In this document: positions 18,218-26,777 of the stretch, piece after piece
Position numbering within the stretch: position 1 is the stretch's first letter
How the letters are laid out: the number at the start of each line of letters is the position of its first letter
Assembly (NCBI GenBank): GCA_020343595.1
Contig: CP070802.1
Span: forward strand, 910,113 to 944,403
From: Caldifarciminota bacterium
GTDB taxonomy: Bacteria; Hydrothermota; Tepidihabitantia; SM23-42
Direction of reading: 5' to 3'
DNA length: 34,291 nt
The notes under the pieces: model-generated
What the model saw: the letters and a program-made list of their open reading frames with translations, nothing else
What the model was told of the DNA's origin: nothing
The model's database searches: none
Position numbers and translations under genes: made by a program

Positions 18218-19928
18218 TGATTCTCCGATAAAGCATATCTCTAATCTCGATGCATTTCGTTACCAGCTCGGTCTTGCTCGCTGTTATTATTTCACCTGTT
18301 TCTCTTATGCAGATATCGAGCTGATTATTCTTGATACCCTTAGGGCCAACCGTAATACGGATGGGGATGCCGATTAGATCTGCATCGTTGAACTTGATTC
18401 CAGCCGATATATCCCGGTCGTCTATAATAACCGAGAATTCAGCTTTAGTCAATAACTCGATCGCTTCCTTGCTCGTACTCGAGACGATATCTTCGTGCGG
18501 ATTCAGGATCGTAAGGTGAATATCAAAGGGCGCTATCGATATCGGCCATACGGCACCGCGGTCATCGCTCTTTTGCTCACAGGCACAGGCCATTATTCGT
18601 TCGAGACCAATTCCGTAGCTTCCCATTATTATCGGTTTTGAGTTGCCCTTTTCATCCAGAAAATTCGCACCCAGGCTGATCGAGTACTTGGTGCCGAGTT
18701 TGAAGATATGTCCGAGTTCCAGCGCACTTTCGATAAGCATTTCACCGTCGCATTTTGGACATCGGTCGCCGGATTTGACCTTCCTGATATTTACGTATTT
18801 ATCTATCTTGACGTCACGGTCCAAGTTCAACCCCCGGACATGATAGCCATCCCGATTTGCACCGGTAATCATGCCCCGTGCGCCGCGCAGCAGATCATCC
18901 GCGTATATCGTCAGTCTTTCCATACCGACCGGCCCAATGTATCCAGGTTGGGCTCCGAAGGTTGCTCTGATCTGTTCAGCGCTTGCCGGTTGGTAGTCGT
19001 GTCCAACCAGCCGTTGGATCTTGTCCTCACTTATCTCGTAATCGCCCCGGATCAATAGTAGTACCGGGTCTTTTCCGGCCGCGGTGAAGAAGATGCTCTT
19101 CACAAGATTCTGAGGTGAAACCCTGAGGAATTGTGTCACTTCCTCGACGGTGCGTTTTTCGGGCGTTGCAATCTGCTCGATCGGAAGATCATCGAATGAC
19201 GCAGGTTCTCCCTTACCATCGGCGATCTGCAGATTTGCTCGATAATTGCATTGCCGGCAGATGGCAAGCTGGTCTTCACCGCCAGCGACGGTGGCCATGA
19301 ATTCCTTGGATTCACCGGTTCCCATCAAACCGCCGGATGCATCGACGACAACGAAATCCAGGCCGCATCTCTTGAAGATCTTCTCATATGCTCGCTTGTG
19401 TAGGTTGAAACTATTGTCCAACCCAGCCTCATCGCAATCGAGGCTATAAGAATCTTTCATGATGAATTGTCTCGATCTAATTACCCCTGAACGCGGTCTT
19501 GGTTCGTCACGAAATTTCGTCTGTATTTGGTACCAGATCTGGGGTAGGTCCCGGTAGGACCGGATCATGTTACGCGCGGTGTCAGCGACAATCTCCTCAT
19601 GGGTTGGACAGAGACAATACTCGCGGTCTTTGCGGTCTTTCAGCTGGAACATATCATCTCCAATCTCCTGCAAGCGGCCTGACTCCTCCCAAAGTTCCTT
19701 GGGTGAGATCGCGGGCATGAGTAACTCCTGTCCACCTATCCCATCCATCTCCTCCCGGATGATATTACTGATCTTCAGAAGAATACGCCAGCCGAGTGGC
19801 AAATATGTGTGAATCCCTGAGGCGACCTGTCTTATGAAACCGCCACGCAGTAGAATGCGATGGCTCTTGGACTCGGCTTCCTTGGGATCTTCACGCAGCG
19901 TGGCGATCAATGATTTGTCAAATTTCAT
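18210..19928 (-). CDS. proS: Prolyl-tRNA synthetase (bacterial type, with editing insertion)
   Basis: A class II aminoacyl-tRNA synthetase that charges tRNA-Pro. The 572-aa length matches the bacterial form with an INS editing domain (about residues 220-390). Class II motif 2 is seen as FRDEPRPRSGVIRSRQFIMK and motif 3 as GSYGIGLERIMA; the C-terminal anticodon domain follows (HEDIVSSTSKEAIELLTKAE). An earlier landmark is YLPLGWRILLKISNIIREEMD. The ATG at 19928 lies seven bases after a -10 box, with no Shine-Dalgarno, so the transcript should be essentially leaderless. It heads the nine-gene operon running to ribF. Confidence 0.97.
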   Translation of the reverse strand: MKFDKSLIATLREDPKEAESKSHRILLRGGFIRQVASGIHTYLPLGWRILLKISNIIREEMDGIGGQELLMPAISPKELWEESGRLQEIGDDMFQLKDRKDREYCLCPTHEEIVADTARNMIRSYRDLPQIWYQIQTKFRDEPRPRSGVIRSRQFIMKDSYSLDCDEAGLDNSFNLHKRAYEKIFKRCGLDFVVVDASGGLMGTGESKEFMATVAGGEDQLAICRQCNYRANLQIADGKGEPASFDDLPIEQIATPEKRTVEEVTQFLRVSPQNLVKSIFFTAAGKDPVLLLIRGDYEISEDKIQRLVGHDYQPASAEQIRATFGAQPGYIGPVGMERLTIYADDLLRGARGMITGANRDGYHVRGLNLDRDVKIDKYVNIRKVKSGDRCPKCDGEMLIESALELGHIFKLGTKYSISLGANFLDEKGNSKPIIMGSYGIGLERIMACACEQKSDDRGAVWPISIAPFDIHLTILNPHEDIVSSTSKEAIELLTKAEFSVIIDDRDISAGIKFNDADLIGIPIRITVGPKGIKNNQLDICIRETGEIITASKTELVTKCIEIRDMLYRRING

Positions 19929-19935
19929 AACTTGT

Positions 19936-19964
19936 AGTATATCACAAAATCATGAATATGTCAA
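19936..19964 (-). promoter_or_regulatory. Sigma-70 type promoter of the proS operon (leaderless)
   Basis: On the minus strand TTGACA (19964-19959), a 17-bp spacer and TATACT (19941-19936). The proS ATG follows seven bases later, so the predicted leader is about 0-1 nt. It is divergent from the deoC promoter, with 16 bases between the two -35 boxes. Confidence 0.8.
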
Positions 19965-19980
19965 TACACGCGAGATGTCC

Positions 19981-20008
19981 TTGACTTTTGAAACCAAAAC
20001 ACTAAAAT
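19981..20008 (+). promoter_or_regulatory. Sigma-70 type promoter of deoC (leaderless)
   Basis: TTGACT (19981-19986), a 16-bp spacer and TAAAAT (20003-20008). The deoC ATG begins six bases after the -10 box, placing the expected transcription start at the A of the ATG. Confidence 0.75.
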
Positions 20009-20014
20009 CTAACC

Positions 20015-20680
20015 ATGGATGATCTAAACAGGTTGATTGACCAGACCATTTTGAAACCTGACGCGACCGGTGCGGACATTCAGAATTTCATCAAAGATGT
20101 GGAGAAATACAGGTTCTGCGCTGCGGTGGTCAATCCCTGCTGGGTTTCTGCCCTGGTCGGCAATCTGCCGGCTGATATTAAAGTTTGCAGCGTGGTCGGG
20201 TTTCCTTTTGGTGCCTCGACTACCCGCACCAAGGTTTACGCAGCTGAGGATTTGGTCAGCATGGGATGTGATGAGATCGACATGGTCATGAACATCGGTA
20301 GATTCAAGGAGAAGGATTTCAAGTACGTTGGGAAAGAGATAAAGATGGTTAAGGAAGCCTGTTCAGACCGGGTCCTCAAGGTGATCATCGAAACCTGTCT
20401 ACTCGCCACCGATGAGAAAAAAGCCGCGGCAAACATTGTTCTGGAAAGTGGGGCGGATTTCGTAAAGACGTCGACAGGCTATTCGGTGCGCGGCGCAGAA
20501 ATCGATGATGTAAGACTGTTACGTTCAGTCGTTGGCCCTGATTTCGGTGTCAAGGCTTCAGGCGGCATCCGAACCTATGAGCAGGCCCTGACATTCATTA
20601 CCGCCGGTGCCAACCGAATCGGGACATCCAGCGGTGTGGCAATAGTTCGAGCCGCGGCCCTGGCAATGGGTGCGGAATAG
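20015..20680 (+). CDS. deoC: Deoxyribose-phosphate aldolase
   Basis: DeoC cleaves 2-deoxyribose 5-phosphate to glyceraldehyde 3-phosphate and acetaldehyde in deoxynucleoside salvage. The 221-aa TIM-barrel protein has the Schiff-base lysine K151 in ADFVKTSTGYS, the proton-relay lysine K180 in GVKASGGIRTYEQ and the aspartate D89 in CDEIDMVMNIG. No Shine-Dalgarno precedes the ATG; the promoter ends six bases upstream. It appears monocistronic, since a new promoter precedes rpsU. The stretch downstream (20681-20796) holds no gene, only a weak 5-bp hairpin. Confidence 0.97.
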   Translation: MDDLNRLIDQTILKPDATGADIQNFIKDVEKYRFCAAVVNPCWVSALVGNLPADIKVCSVVGFPFGASTTRTKVYAAEDLVSMGCDEIDMVMNIGRFKEKDFKYVGKEIKMVKEACSDRVLKVIIETCLLATDEKKAAANIVLESGADFVKTSTGYSVRGAEIDDVRLLRSVVGPDFGVKASGGIRTYEQALTFITAGANRIGTSSGVAIVRAAALAMGAE

Positions 20681-20796
20681 CGAGAATTACCAATTCATAC
20701 GAAATTTAAGGAGTTTATCGGCGCCATTAAAGAAGATTCTCTGTAGCCTGGGCAAGAAATAACCTCCGAAATACCGTAACTTTTCCAATTGACCCC

Positions 20797-20824
20797 TTGA
20801 CAAATCACGATTTTTCAATATAAT
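20797..20824 (+). promoter_or_regulatory. Sigma-70 type promoter of the rpsU-mutS2-dnaG-rpoD operon
   Basis: Perfect TTGACA (20797-20802), a 16-bp spacer and perfect TATAAT (20819-20824). Predicted transcription start is near 20831, leaving a leader of about 36 nt with a strong AAAGGAGGTG site (20849-20858) eight bases before the rpsU ATG. Confidence 0.9.
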
Positions 20825-20866
20825 TAAGTAACAAACAGAAATATCCCGAAAGGAGGTGCCAATTTA

Positions 20867-21061
20867 ATGACAAAAGTCACAGTTTATGATGGTGAATCTT
20901 TTGACAATGCCCTGCGTCGTTTCCGCAAGTCAGTGGAACGAGCCGGTATCTTGAGGGACGTCAAGCGACATGAAGTTTACGAAAAACCGAGTGAAAAACG
21001 TAAGAGACGTCTAATTTCGGCGCGTAAGAAGGAATGGAAGCGACAAAGGGAGGAGTTATAA
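20867..21061 (+). CDS. rpsU: 30S ribosomal protein S21
   Basis: A 64-aa basic protein with the S21 pattern FDNALRRFRKSVERAGILRDVKRHEVYEKPSEKR, followed by a Lys/Arg-rich tail. S21 binds the 30S platform near the 3' end of 16S rRNA and takes part in initiation. It has the strongest Shine-Dalgarno of the window. It is the first gene of the macromolecular-synthesis operon, and mutS2 begins inside or right at its 3' end. Confidence 0.96.
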   Translation: MTKVTVYDGESFDNALRRFRKSVERAGILRDVKRHEVYEKPSEKRKRRLISARKKEWKRQREEL

Positions 21062-23025
21062 CCCGAACCCATGCCGAGGACGTCTTAGAACTGCCTAAAA
21101 TCCTCAGATCACTTTCCAATTTCTGCTGTACTGGCCCAGGTAAGAACAGGGCGCTGGATTTGCGTCCCCTGGCTGACCAGGAGGCAGTAGAGCTTGAATT
21201 AGAGAAAGTCCAGAAAATAGATCGAACAGGAGAATCGGCCGATTTCTTTGTGCCTTTTGAGCCTGGAGATTTGCAGTCCAGGGTCAATGCAGAGGCTTTC
21301 CTCACTCTCGGGGATTTCATGGAATTGAGGAAATTCTTCAGTTCTGTTCGTTCTTTGCGAAATGAGTTCAAAACCAGCCGGCTGCAGGAGTTTTTTGCCG
21401 ATCTGCACGATCACGGTGCTCTCCAGCATGAACTGGATAAAAGGATTGATGATAGCGGCGTCATGAAGGATGATGCGAGCCCCAAACTGGCGCAGATCCG
21501 CAATCGGAAGAAACGCGTCAACCAGAGGTTGAGGGACTGCCTGAACAATATGCTTAGGGCGCAGCCAGGTATGTTCACCGAACCAATTGTTGTGGAACGG
21601 GCAGGGCATTTCGTACTCCCGGTTCGCAGTAATTTCAAAAAACAGGTAAGGGGAATTATCCATTCTTTCTCTAACTCGGGGGAGACGGTGTTCATTGAGC
21701 CTGAAGCCGTTGCCGAGGACGCTGCTCTTGTCATGGAACTCGATGAGGAAGAACGTCTCGAGATCGAGGCGATTCTTCGCCAGCTCACCGATCTGATACG
21801 GAGTAATGTGAATGCTATCGAGGATGATATTGATTGTGTCGTGGACCTGGACCTGCTTTTTGCCAAAATGCGGTTCGCCAGAGACTTGCGCGCAAGTCGG
21901 CCTGTGTTTGACCGGGGGCTGCGTATGTTTAACGCGTTTCATCCGGTACTCAAGCGCATCAACGAGCAGGTTGTACCCCTCAATCTCGAATTGAATTCAG
22001 GCAAGCGAGTGCTCCTGATTTCCGGCCCCAATGCAGGCGGCAAGACCGTGGTACTTAAGACAGTTGGCCTGGCTGCCTTGATGGCAAAGTGCGGCCTTTT
22101 CATACCGGCCGATGAAGGCAGTTCCCTGCCATTCTTCGGTGAGATCTACGCCGATATCGGCGATGAACAGAGTATTGAATCACAGCTGTCTACTTTTGCA
22201 GCGCATCTGAAGCAGATCAAAACAGCACTCGAAGGTAACGGTAATTCACTCGTGCTGCTTGACGAATTGATGAGCCAGACGTCGGTTGAAGAAGGCTCGG
22301 CACTGGCTGCTGCTGTCCTTGATGAATTGAGCAGGGCAGAGAATGTGGTTTTGGCCACAACCCATAATGAGAATCTCAAGATATTTGTGAGCAACCGAAA
22401 CGACATGCTCAATGCCGGGATGGAATATACGGATAGGCCAACCTACCGGCTCATCCTCGGTGTACCCCAGCCGAGCAACGCAATGCATTTAGCGCGTGCC
22501 CTCGGTATTAAGCAAGTCGTTTTGGATAAGGCATCGTCGTACCTTGACGAAGATAAGGTTTCTCTGAACAGACTCTTTGAAGACCTTTCAAAGGAACACA
22601 AGCTTGTCGAGGAAGAGCGCAAGAGATTGGCCGACCTTGTATCGAGCTATGAGTCGAAACTCTCTGCCTTCAATACCAAAAAGAAGCAAGAATCTGATGA
22701 AATGAAGGCGAAGTACCGGAATGAATTGAAAAAGGCAAAGAGAGACATTGAGCGATTGATCAAAGACTTGAGAAAGGAAGGTCCTAGACCGGATACGATA
22801 CATAAGACACGTAGTTTTTTTAACGATAGGATGGAAACTGAGAGGCAGGCAGAGCCGTATCACCCCGGTGTCGGTGAATTGGTGAGAATTAGGGAACTAC
22901 GGAGGATCGGTCAGGTCGTCGCTGAAAAAGGCGGCAAATACAAAATAAGTCTTGAGAACATCTACTATTGGGTAGAACCTACCGATATTGAATCGTTAAA
23001 AGAGAGAGGAGGAACGCGGGGTTGA
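21034..23025 (+). CDS. mutS2: MutS2-family ATPase lacking the Smr domain
   Basis: A 663-aa MutS2-type protein. Family members act on recombination intermediates or on stalled, collided ribosomes; they are not mismatch repair MutS. The core helical region (to about 310) is followed by the ATPase domain with Walker A GPNAGGKT (331-338) and Walker B LVLLDE (D410, E411), then a long charged coiled coil (about 510-600) and a KOW-like end (VGELVRIRELRRIGQVV). The usual C-terminal Smr nuclease domain is absent: MutS2 is typically near 780 aa. The stretch after Walker B reads LMSQTSVEEG, not the common LGAGTDPxEG. The only standard start is ATG 21034, overlapping rpsU by 28 bases; a GGGAGGAG site at 21048-21055 instead points to a possible ATA start at 21058. 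Confidence 0.9.
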   Translation: MEATKGGVITRTHAEDVLELPKILRSLSNFCCTGPGKNRALDLRPLADQEAVELELEKVQKIDRTGESADFFVPFEPGDLQSRVNAEAFLTLGDFMELRKFFSSVRSLRNEFKTSRLQEFFADLHDHGALQHELDKRIDDSGVMKDDASPKLAQIRNRKKRVNQRLRDCLNNMLRAQPGMFTEPIVVERAGHFVLPVRSNFKKQVRGIIHSFSNSGETVFIEPEAVAEDAALVMELDEEERLEIEAILRQLTDLIRSNVNAIEDDIDCVVDLDLLFAKMRFARDLRASRPVFDRGLRMFNAFHPVLKRINEQVVPLNLELNSGKRVLLISGPNAGGKTVVLKTVGLAALMAKCGLFIPADEGSSLPFFGEIYADIGDEQSIESQLSTFAAHLKQIKTALEGNGNSLVLLDELMSQTSVEEGSALAAAVLDELSRAENVVLATTHNENLKIFVSNRNDMLNAGMEYTDRPTYRLILGVPQPSNAMHLARALGIKQVVLDKASSYLDEDKVSLNRLFEDLSKEHKLVEEERKRLADLVSSYESKLSAFNTKKKQESDEMKAKYRNELKKAKRDIERLIKDLRKEGPRPDTIHKTRSFFNDRMETERQAEPYHPGVGELVRIRELRRIGQVVAEKGGKYKISLENIYYWVEPTDIESLKERGGTRG

Positions 23026-24707
23026 TCGAGCAGGAGAAGATCGAAGAGATCAAACGACAGACCGATATTGTCGATGTCATTGGTCGATATGTCCAATTGA
23101 AGAAGTTGGGCAAGAATTACCGCGGCCTCTGTCCTTTTCACAGCGAAAAGAATCCGTCATTCTATGTGAATCCTGAAAAGGGTATCTACTACTGTTTTGG
23201 CTGCAAAAAGGGTGGTAACGCCATTAATTTCCTGATGGAATATGAGAAGCTCGATTTTCCCGATGCGATAAAACGTCTGGCCAAGAATTTGGGTATCGAG
23301 ATCGATACCACCAAGGGTTTGAGATACAAGGAACTCTATGAGGCGAATGAACTGGCTTGCCAGTTCTATGCTCAGTGTTTGTCAAAAGACATTGGCCGAC
23401 GAGGCCAGGAGTATTTGACCAGAAGGAGCATTAAGCTCGATAAACTCCAGGATTTCCGTCTCGGTTATGCGCCGGCTTCGGGCGGCCTTACCACCTTCAT
23501 GCGACAAAAAGGTGTTTCACCGGCGCGCCTGCAGCAGGCCGGACTGGTCTCGACCAACCGTGAACTCTTCCGGGATCGTCTGATCTTTCCAATATTCAAT
23601 CTGTCCGGTAGAATAATAGGCTTTGGCGGGCGAGGTATCGACGATTATATTCAACCCAAGTATCTCAATTCTCCAGAGACCCCGATATTCAAGAAGGGTG
23701 AGGGCCTTTACGGCCTGTATCAGTCAAAGGAGCAAATAAGGTCAACGGGTGAAGTGCTGCTCGTCGAGGGTTATTTCGATTTGTTGAGCATTTATCAGTA
23801 CGGTTTTGATAACATATGCGCTCCACTCGGGACTTCATTGACCGAACAACAGGCACTGCTTCTTTCACGGTTTGCCCGCAAGGGGATAATACTCTTTGAC
23901 GGTGACCTGTCCGGGATAAAGGCGGCGCTGCGGGCTATCGGTCTACTGATCGACGCGCAGGTGGATGTCTTCGTAACGCTCCTGCCGGAGGACTCAGACC
24001 CGGATACTTATATCAATGCGCACGGTGCCGATGCCCTTCATGAATTGATCCGTGGCGCCGTCGATTTTTTTCATTTTTACCGTGGTGTCGTTAAGACGGA
24101 TACCGTGGCGCAGGAGATCTCTTTAATCAAGGATCTGATCCAGATCATCGGTAAAATCAAAGACCCGATACGCTACGACCGGTATCTCAAGCATGCTGCC
24201 CATGTTTTTGATATCCCGGTTGATACAATACAGCGAGAGATCGACGGGAGACCAAAGGCACCGAAACAGCCAGTCCAGACTACCAGAATTTCCCAGGAAG
24301 AAGAGCTCATGGCAATGGTTCTGAACGGTCATGAACATATTGCACTGGTCAAGAAGTATTTGAAACCAGGTGATCTGGTCGAAGATGGCATCAAGAGGTT
24401 ATACAAGAAATTGTTGAAGGCTGAGAATTTTGACATCACTGATTTGTCAGAGATCGTCGATGAGGCTCTGAGGGAAAGACTCCTTGCCGGGATCATGCGG
24501 GGCGAGCCGGTTTCCAGAGATGGCATACTGGGAGCAATAAAGAAATACAAAGGCCAGGTGATGGAGCAGAGGCTCATAAAGAAACAGAATGAAGCCTATA
24601 AACGCGGCGATGAAGCAGCAGGAGAACAATATAGCAAAGAACTCCTGGCATTGAAGAGAGAATTATTGAATATCAATGCCGAAGAGACCGCCGGCGAAGA
24701 GGAGTGA
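23022..24707 (+). CDS. dnaG: DNA primase
   Basis: DnaG makes RNA primers for DNA replication. The 561-aa protein has the N-terminal CHC2 zinc finger (C37, H40, C58, C61), the RNA polymerase domain with RDRLIFPIFNLSGRIIGFGGR, and the TOPRIM fold with VLLVEGYFD and LFDGDLSGIKAALRA. The C-terminal part (about 430-561) is helical and probably binds the replicative helicase. It starts with TTG at 23022, overlapping the mutS2 TGA, and has a GAGAGGAGGAA site upstream. It is part of the rpsU-dnaG-rpoD operon. Confidence 0.97.
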   Translation: MIEQEKIEEIKRQTDIVDVIGRYVQLKKLGKNYRGLCPFHSEKNPSFYVNPEKGIYYCFGCKKGGNAINFLMEYEKLDFPDAIKRLAKNLGIEIDTTKGLRYKELYEANELACQFYAQCLSKDIGRRGQEYLTRRSIKLDKLQDFRLGYAPASGGLTTFMRQKGVSPARLQQAGLVSTNRELFRDRLIFPIFNLSGRIIGFGGRGIDDYIQPKYLNSPETPIFKKGEGLYGLYQSKEQIRSTGEVLLVEGYFDLLSIYQYGFDNICAPLGTSLTEQQALLLSRFARKGIILFDGDLSGIKAALRAIGLLIDAQVDVFVTLLPEDSDPDTYINAHGADALHELIRGAVDFFHFYRGVVKTDTVAQEISLIKDLIQIIGKIKDPIRYDRYLKHAAHVFDIPVDTIQREIDGRPKAPKQPVQTTRISQEEELMAMVLNGHEHIALVKKYLKPGDLVEDGIKRLYKKLLKAENFDITDLSEIVDEALRERLLAGIMRGEPVSRDGILGAIKKYKGQVMEQRLIKKQNEAYKRGDEAAGEQYSKELLALKRELLNINAEETAGEEE

Positions 24708-24765
24708 GGTTTCGGTAAACATATTACGGTATGATTGGTCAAAATAATGTTCAGAAAAGGAGATT

Positions 24766-26349
24766 ATGAAGGTCAAAAAAGAGCTTTTAAAAACCAAAGA
24801 TTCTAAGAAAATTATTGAAAAGGCGAAGTCCGAAGGAAGTATTTCGCTCAATGAGGTCGACAAGCTGATCCCGGAGGGCGCGACGGCCAAAGATATCGAC
24901 CAGATCCTGGATACACTATCAAATTACGGCATCACCATTGTACAGGAAGGCAAGGAACATGTTGGACGTCGGCGCCCGAAGACTACGCTCAGACCCGAAG
25001 AACCAATCCGTGCATATTTCAAAGAACTTGCCAAGTATGACCTGCTGACCAAGGAGGAGGAATACGAACTGGCAGTCAAGATCGAAACCGGTTACCGGAT
25101 GATCGAGCGGCAGTTCTTGCCCTACCCGTGTACGATCAATAAACTGATCGAAGTGTGCAAACAAGTTGAGAATTGCCATCGCAGTCTCGACCAGATCTCC
25201 AGAGTGGAAATCGAAGCCATGATGGACAAACGCGCTTTCTGGGCTGAACGGCAACGATTTGTGCGGCGGGTGAAGTCGATTGAGCGAGACTATAACTCAC
25301 TGCTCCATCTCTACAGAAAGACAAGACGTGACAAATCCAAGACGCTCGGGTGGCGGATTTTTGAAAAGGAAGAAAGAATACTACGCAAGGTCAATGTTCT
25401 ATCGCTGCAGCATGCTGTGGTCAATGCTGCGATACAGGCTTTTAAGGAGAACATTGCGCGTTTGGAGAAGGTGCTGCGTACCCTGCCCAGGTTGCGCAAC
25501 CCCGATGAGATAAAGCAATACAAGAAGGACAAGAAACTGCTTACGGCCGCTCTGGGTGGCGACCACGATCACCTGTATGAGACATCGCGTATCGTAAAGG
25601 CATGGGAAGACCTGATCAATCGAGCACGCCAGCGAATGATCGAAGGCAATATGCGTCTTGTCATATCGATCGCCAAGAAGTACGTCAACCGAGGACTGGA
25701 GTTCGCCGATCTCGTCGGCGAAGGTAATAATGGTTTGATCAAGGCGGTTGAGAAATTCGATTACCGCAAGGGGTATAAATTCTCGACCTATGCTACGTGG
25801 TGGATCCGTCAGGCAATAACACGTGCGATCGGAGACCAGGCGAGGACGGTCAGGGTGCCCGCTCATATCCTTGACACGATGAACAAGGTCGCTCGCGCAC
25901 AACGTGATATGATACAGGACCTCGGCAGGGATCCGACCGTCGAGGAGATCGCAGACCGATTGGATATACCCACGGACAAAGTCAGAATGGCGCATAACAT
26001 TGCGTTGATACCGATTTCTCTTGATAAGCCGATCGATGATGAAGAGTCGAGTTTTGTAGGTGATTTCATCAGTGACCCAATGGGTGATTCGCCCTCAAGG
26101 CGTGCGGCGATATCGATTCTCAAGGACCGCTTTAACGATATCTTGAGGGACCTGCCAAAAAGGGAAGAGAAGATCATCCGGCTGCGTTTCGGTCTCAACG
26201 ATGGTCTACCCAGGACGCTTGAAGAAGTGGGCAGGATGTTCAATATAACGCGCGAGAGAGTAAGACAGATCGAGGCAAAGGCATTGAAGAAACTGCGCCA
26301 TCCGACTCGATTGCGCAAGCTGCAGATGTACAAGGACCTGATCAACTGA
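24766..26349 (+). CDS. rpoD: RNA polymerase primary sigma factor (sigma-70/RpoD)
   Basis: A 527-aa housekeeping sigma factor. After an N-terminal region 1.1-like segment (1-60), region 1.2 begins at [25 protein letters not shown] long non-conserved insertion follows, then regions 2.1-2.4 at about 284-367, with [26 protein letters not shown] and [17 protein letters not shown]. Region 3 follows, and region 4.2 has a helix-turn-helix [24 protein letters not shown] (about 483-506). Such a factor would read the TTGACA/TATAAT promoters seen across this window. An AAAAGGAGA site precedes the ATG. A stem-loop spans its stop codon. Confidence 0.98.
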   Translation: MKVKKELLKTKDSKKIIEKAKSEGSISLNEVDKLIPEGATAKDIDQILDTLSNYGITIVQEGKEHVGRRRPKTTLRPEEPIRAYFKELAKYDLLTKEEEYELAVKIETGYRMIERQFLPYPCTINKLIEVCKQVENCHRSLDQISRVEIEAMMDKRAFWAERQRFVRRVKSIERDYNSLLHLYRKTRRDKSKTLGWRIFEKEERILRKVNVLSLQHAVVNAAIQAFKENIARLEKVLRTLPRLRNPDEIKQYKKDKKLLTAALGGDHDHLYETSRIVKAWEDLINRARQRMIEGNMRLVISIAKKYVNRGLEFADLVGEGNNGLIKAVEKFDYRKGYKFSTYATWWIRQAITRAIGDQARTVRVPAHILDTMNKVARAQRDMIQDLGRDPTVEEIADRLDIPTDKVRMAHNIALIPISLDKPIDDEESSFVGDFISDPMGDSPSRRAAISILKDRFNDILRDLPKREEKIIRLRFGLNDGLPRTLEEVGRMFNITRERVRQIEAKALKKLRHPTRLRKLQMYKDLIN

Positions 26350-26354
26350 TCAGG
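26337..26354 (+). terminator. Stem-loop spanning the rpoD stop codon
   Basis: CCTGATCA (26337-26344) and TGATCAGG (26347-26354) form a perfect inverted repeat separated by two bases; the rpoD TGA is inside the right arm. No U-tract follows, so termination here is uncertain, but it sits exactly at the operon end. Confidence 0.4.
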
Positions 26355-26408
26355 GTCATTCCACCTTTCATTCGTTTTGCTGCGCTGCTTTGTGGCTGTT
26401 CAAGTCGC

Positions 26409-26436
26409 TTGACACTTCTTTCGTTCTGTATATAAT
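26409..26436 (+). promoter_or_regulatory. Sigma-70 type promoter of rpsT (leaderless)
   Basis: Perfect TTGACA (26409-26414), a 16-bp spacer and perfect TATAAT (26431-26436). The rpsT ATG starts six bases after the -10 box, so the expected transcription start is the A of the ATG. Confidence 0.9.
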
Positions 26437-26442
26437 TGGCAC

Positions 26443-26697
26443 ATGAAAAGGTCAATCAGCGTTCTTAAAAACATCCGGAAGTCAACCAACAGGCGGATCG
26501 TCAACCGAAATAAGAAGAGGAAGTTAAAGGAAGCAATCAAGAAACTGAAGAAACTTCGTACAAAGAGGTCCGCCATGAAAGCTTATCCTGGCGTCCAGGC
26601 GATTATTGACAAGTCGGTCCAGGATAGGATCATTACCAAGAATACTGCTGCGCGTCATAAGGCGCAGTTAATGAAGCACATAAGCACCCTTAAATAA
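26443..26697 (+). CDS. rpsT: 30S ribosomal protein S20
   Basis: An 84-aa very basic helical protein with the S20 pattern SVLKNIRKSTNRRIVNRNKKRK at the N-terminus and VQDRIITKNTAARHKAQLMKHI at the C-terminus. S20 binds 16S rRNA in the body of the 30S subunit. The gene is monocistronic with its own promoter and no Shine-Dalgarno: the start codon is expected at the very 5' end of the mRNA. A 6-bp stem-loop follows about 30 bases downstream. Confidence 0.96.
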   Translation: MKRSISVLKNIRKSTNRRIVNRNKKRKLKEAIKKLKKLRTKRSAMKAYPGVQAIIDKSVQDRIITKNTAARHKAQLMKHISTLK

Positions 26698-26727
26698 CCT
26701 CAGGGGTCAGTTCTGGCCCTAAGTTCA

Positions 26728-26743
26728 AGGGAATATTTTCCCT
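26728..26743 (+). terminator. Small stem-loop between rpsT and the alpha-2-macroglobulin gene
   Basis: AGGGAA (26728-26733) pairs with TTCCCT (26738-26743) around a TATT loop. No run of T follows. It may end the rpsT transcript weakly or belong to the leader of the next gene. The promoter of the next gene is not clear; TATTAT at 26753-26758 is a possible -10 without a good -35. Confidence 0.35.
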
Positions 26744-26777
26744 ACGCATTTGTATTATATTTCAGAAGGAGGTTATA

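Noticed and set aside
21199-21942. A 247-aa open frame on the minus strand inside mutS2
   Set aside because: Antisense shadow of a recognised gene with no plausible start signal or family features.
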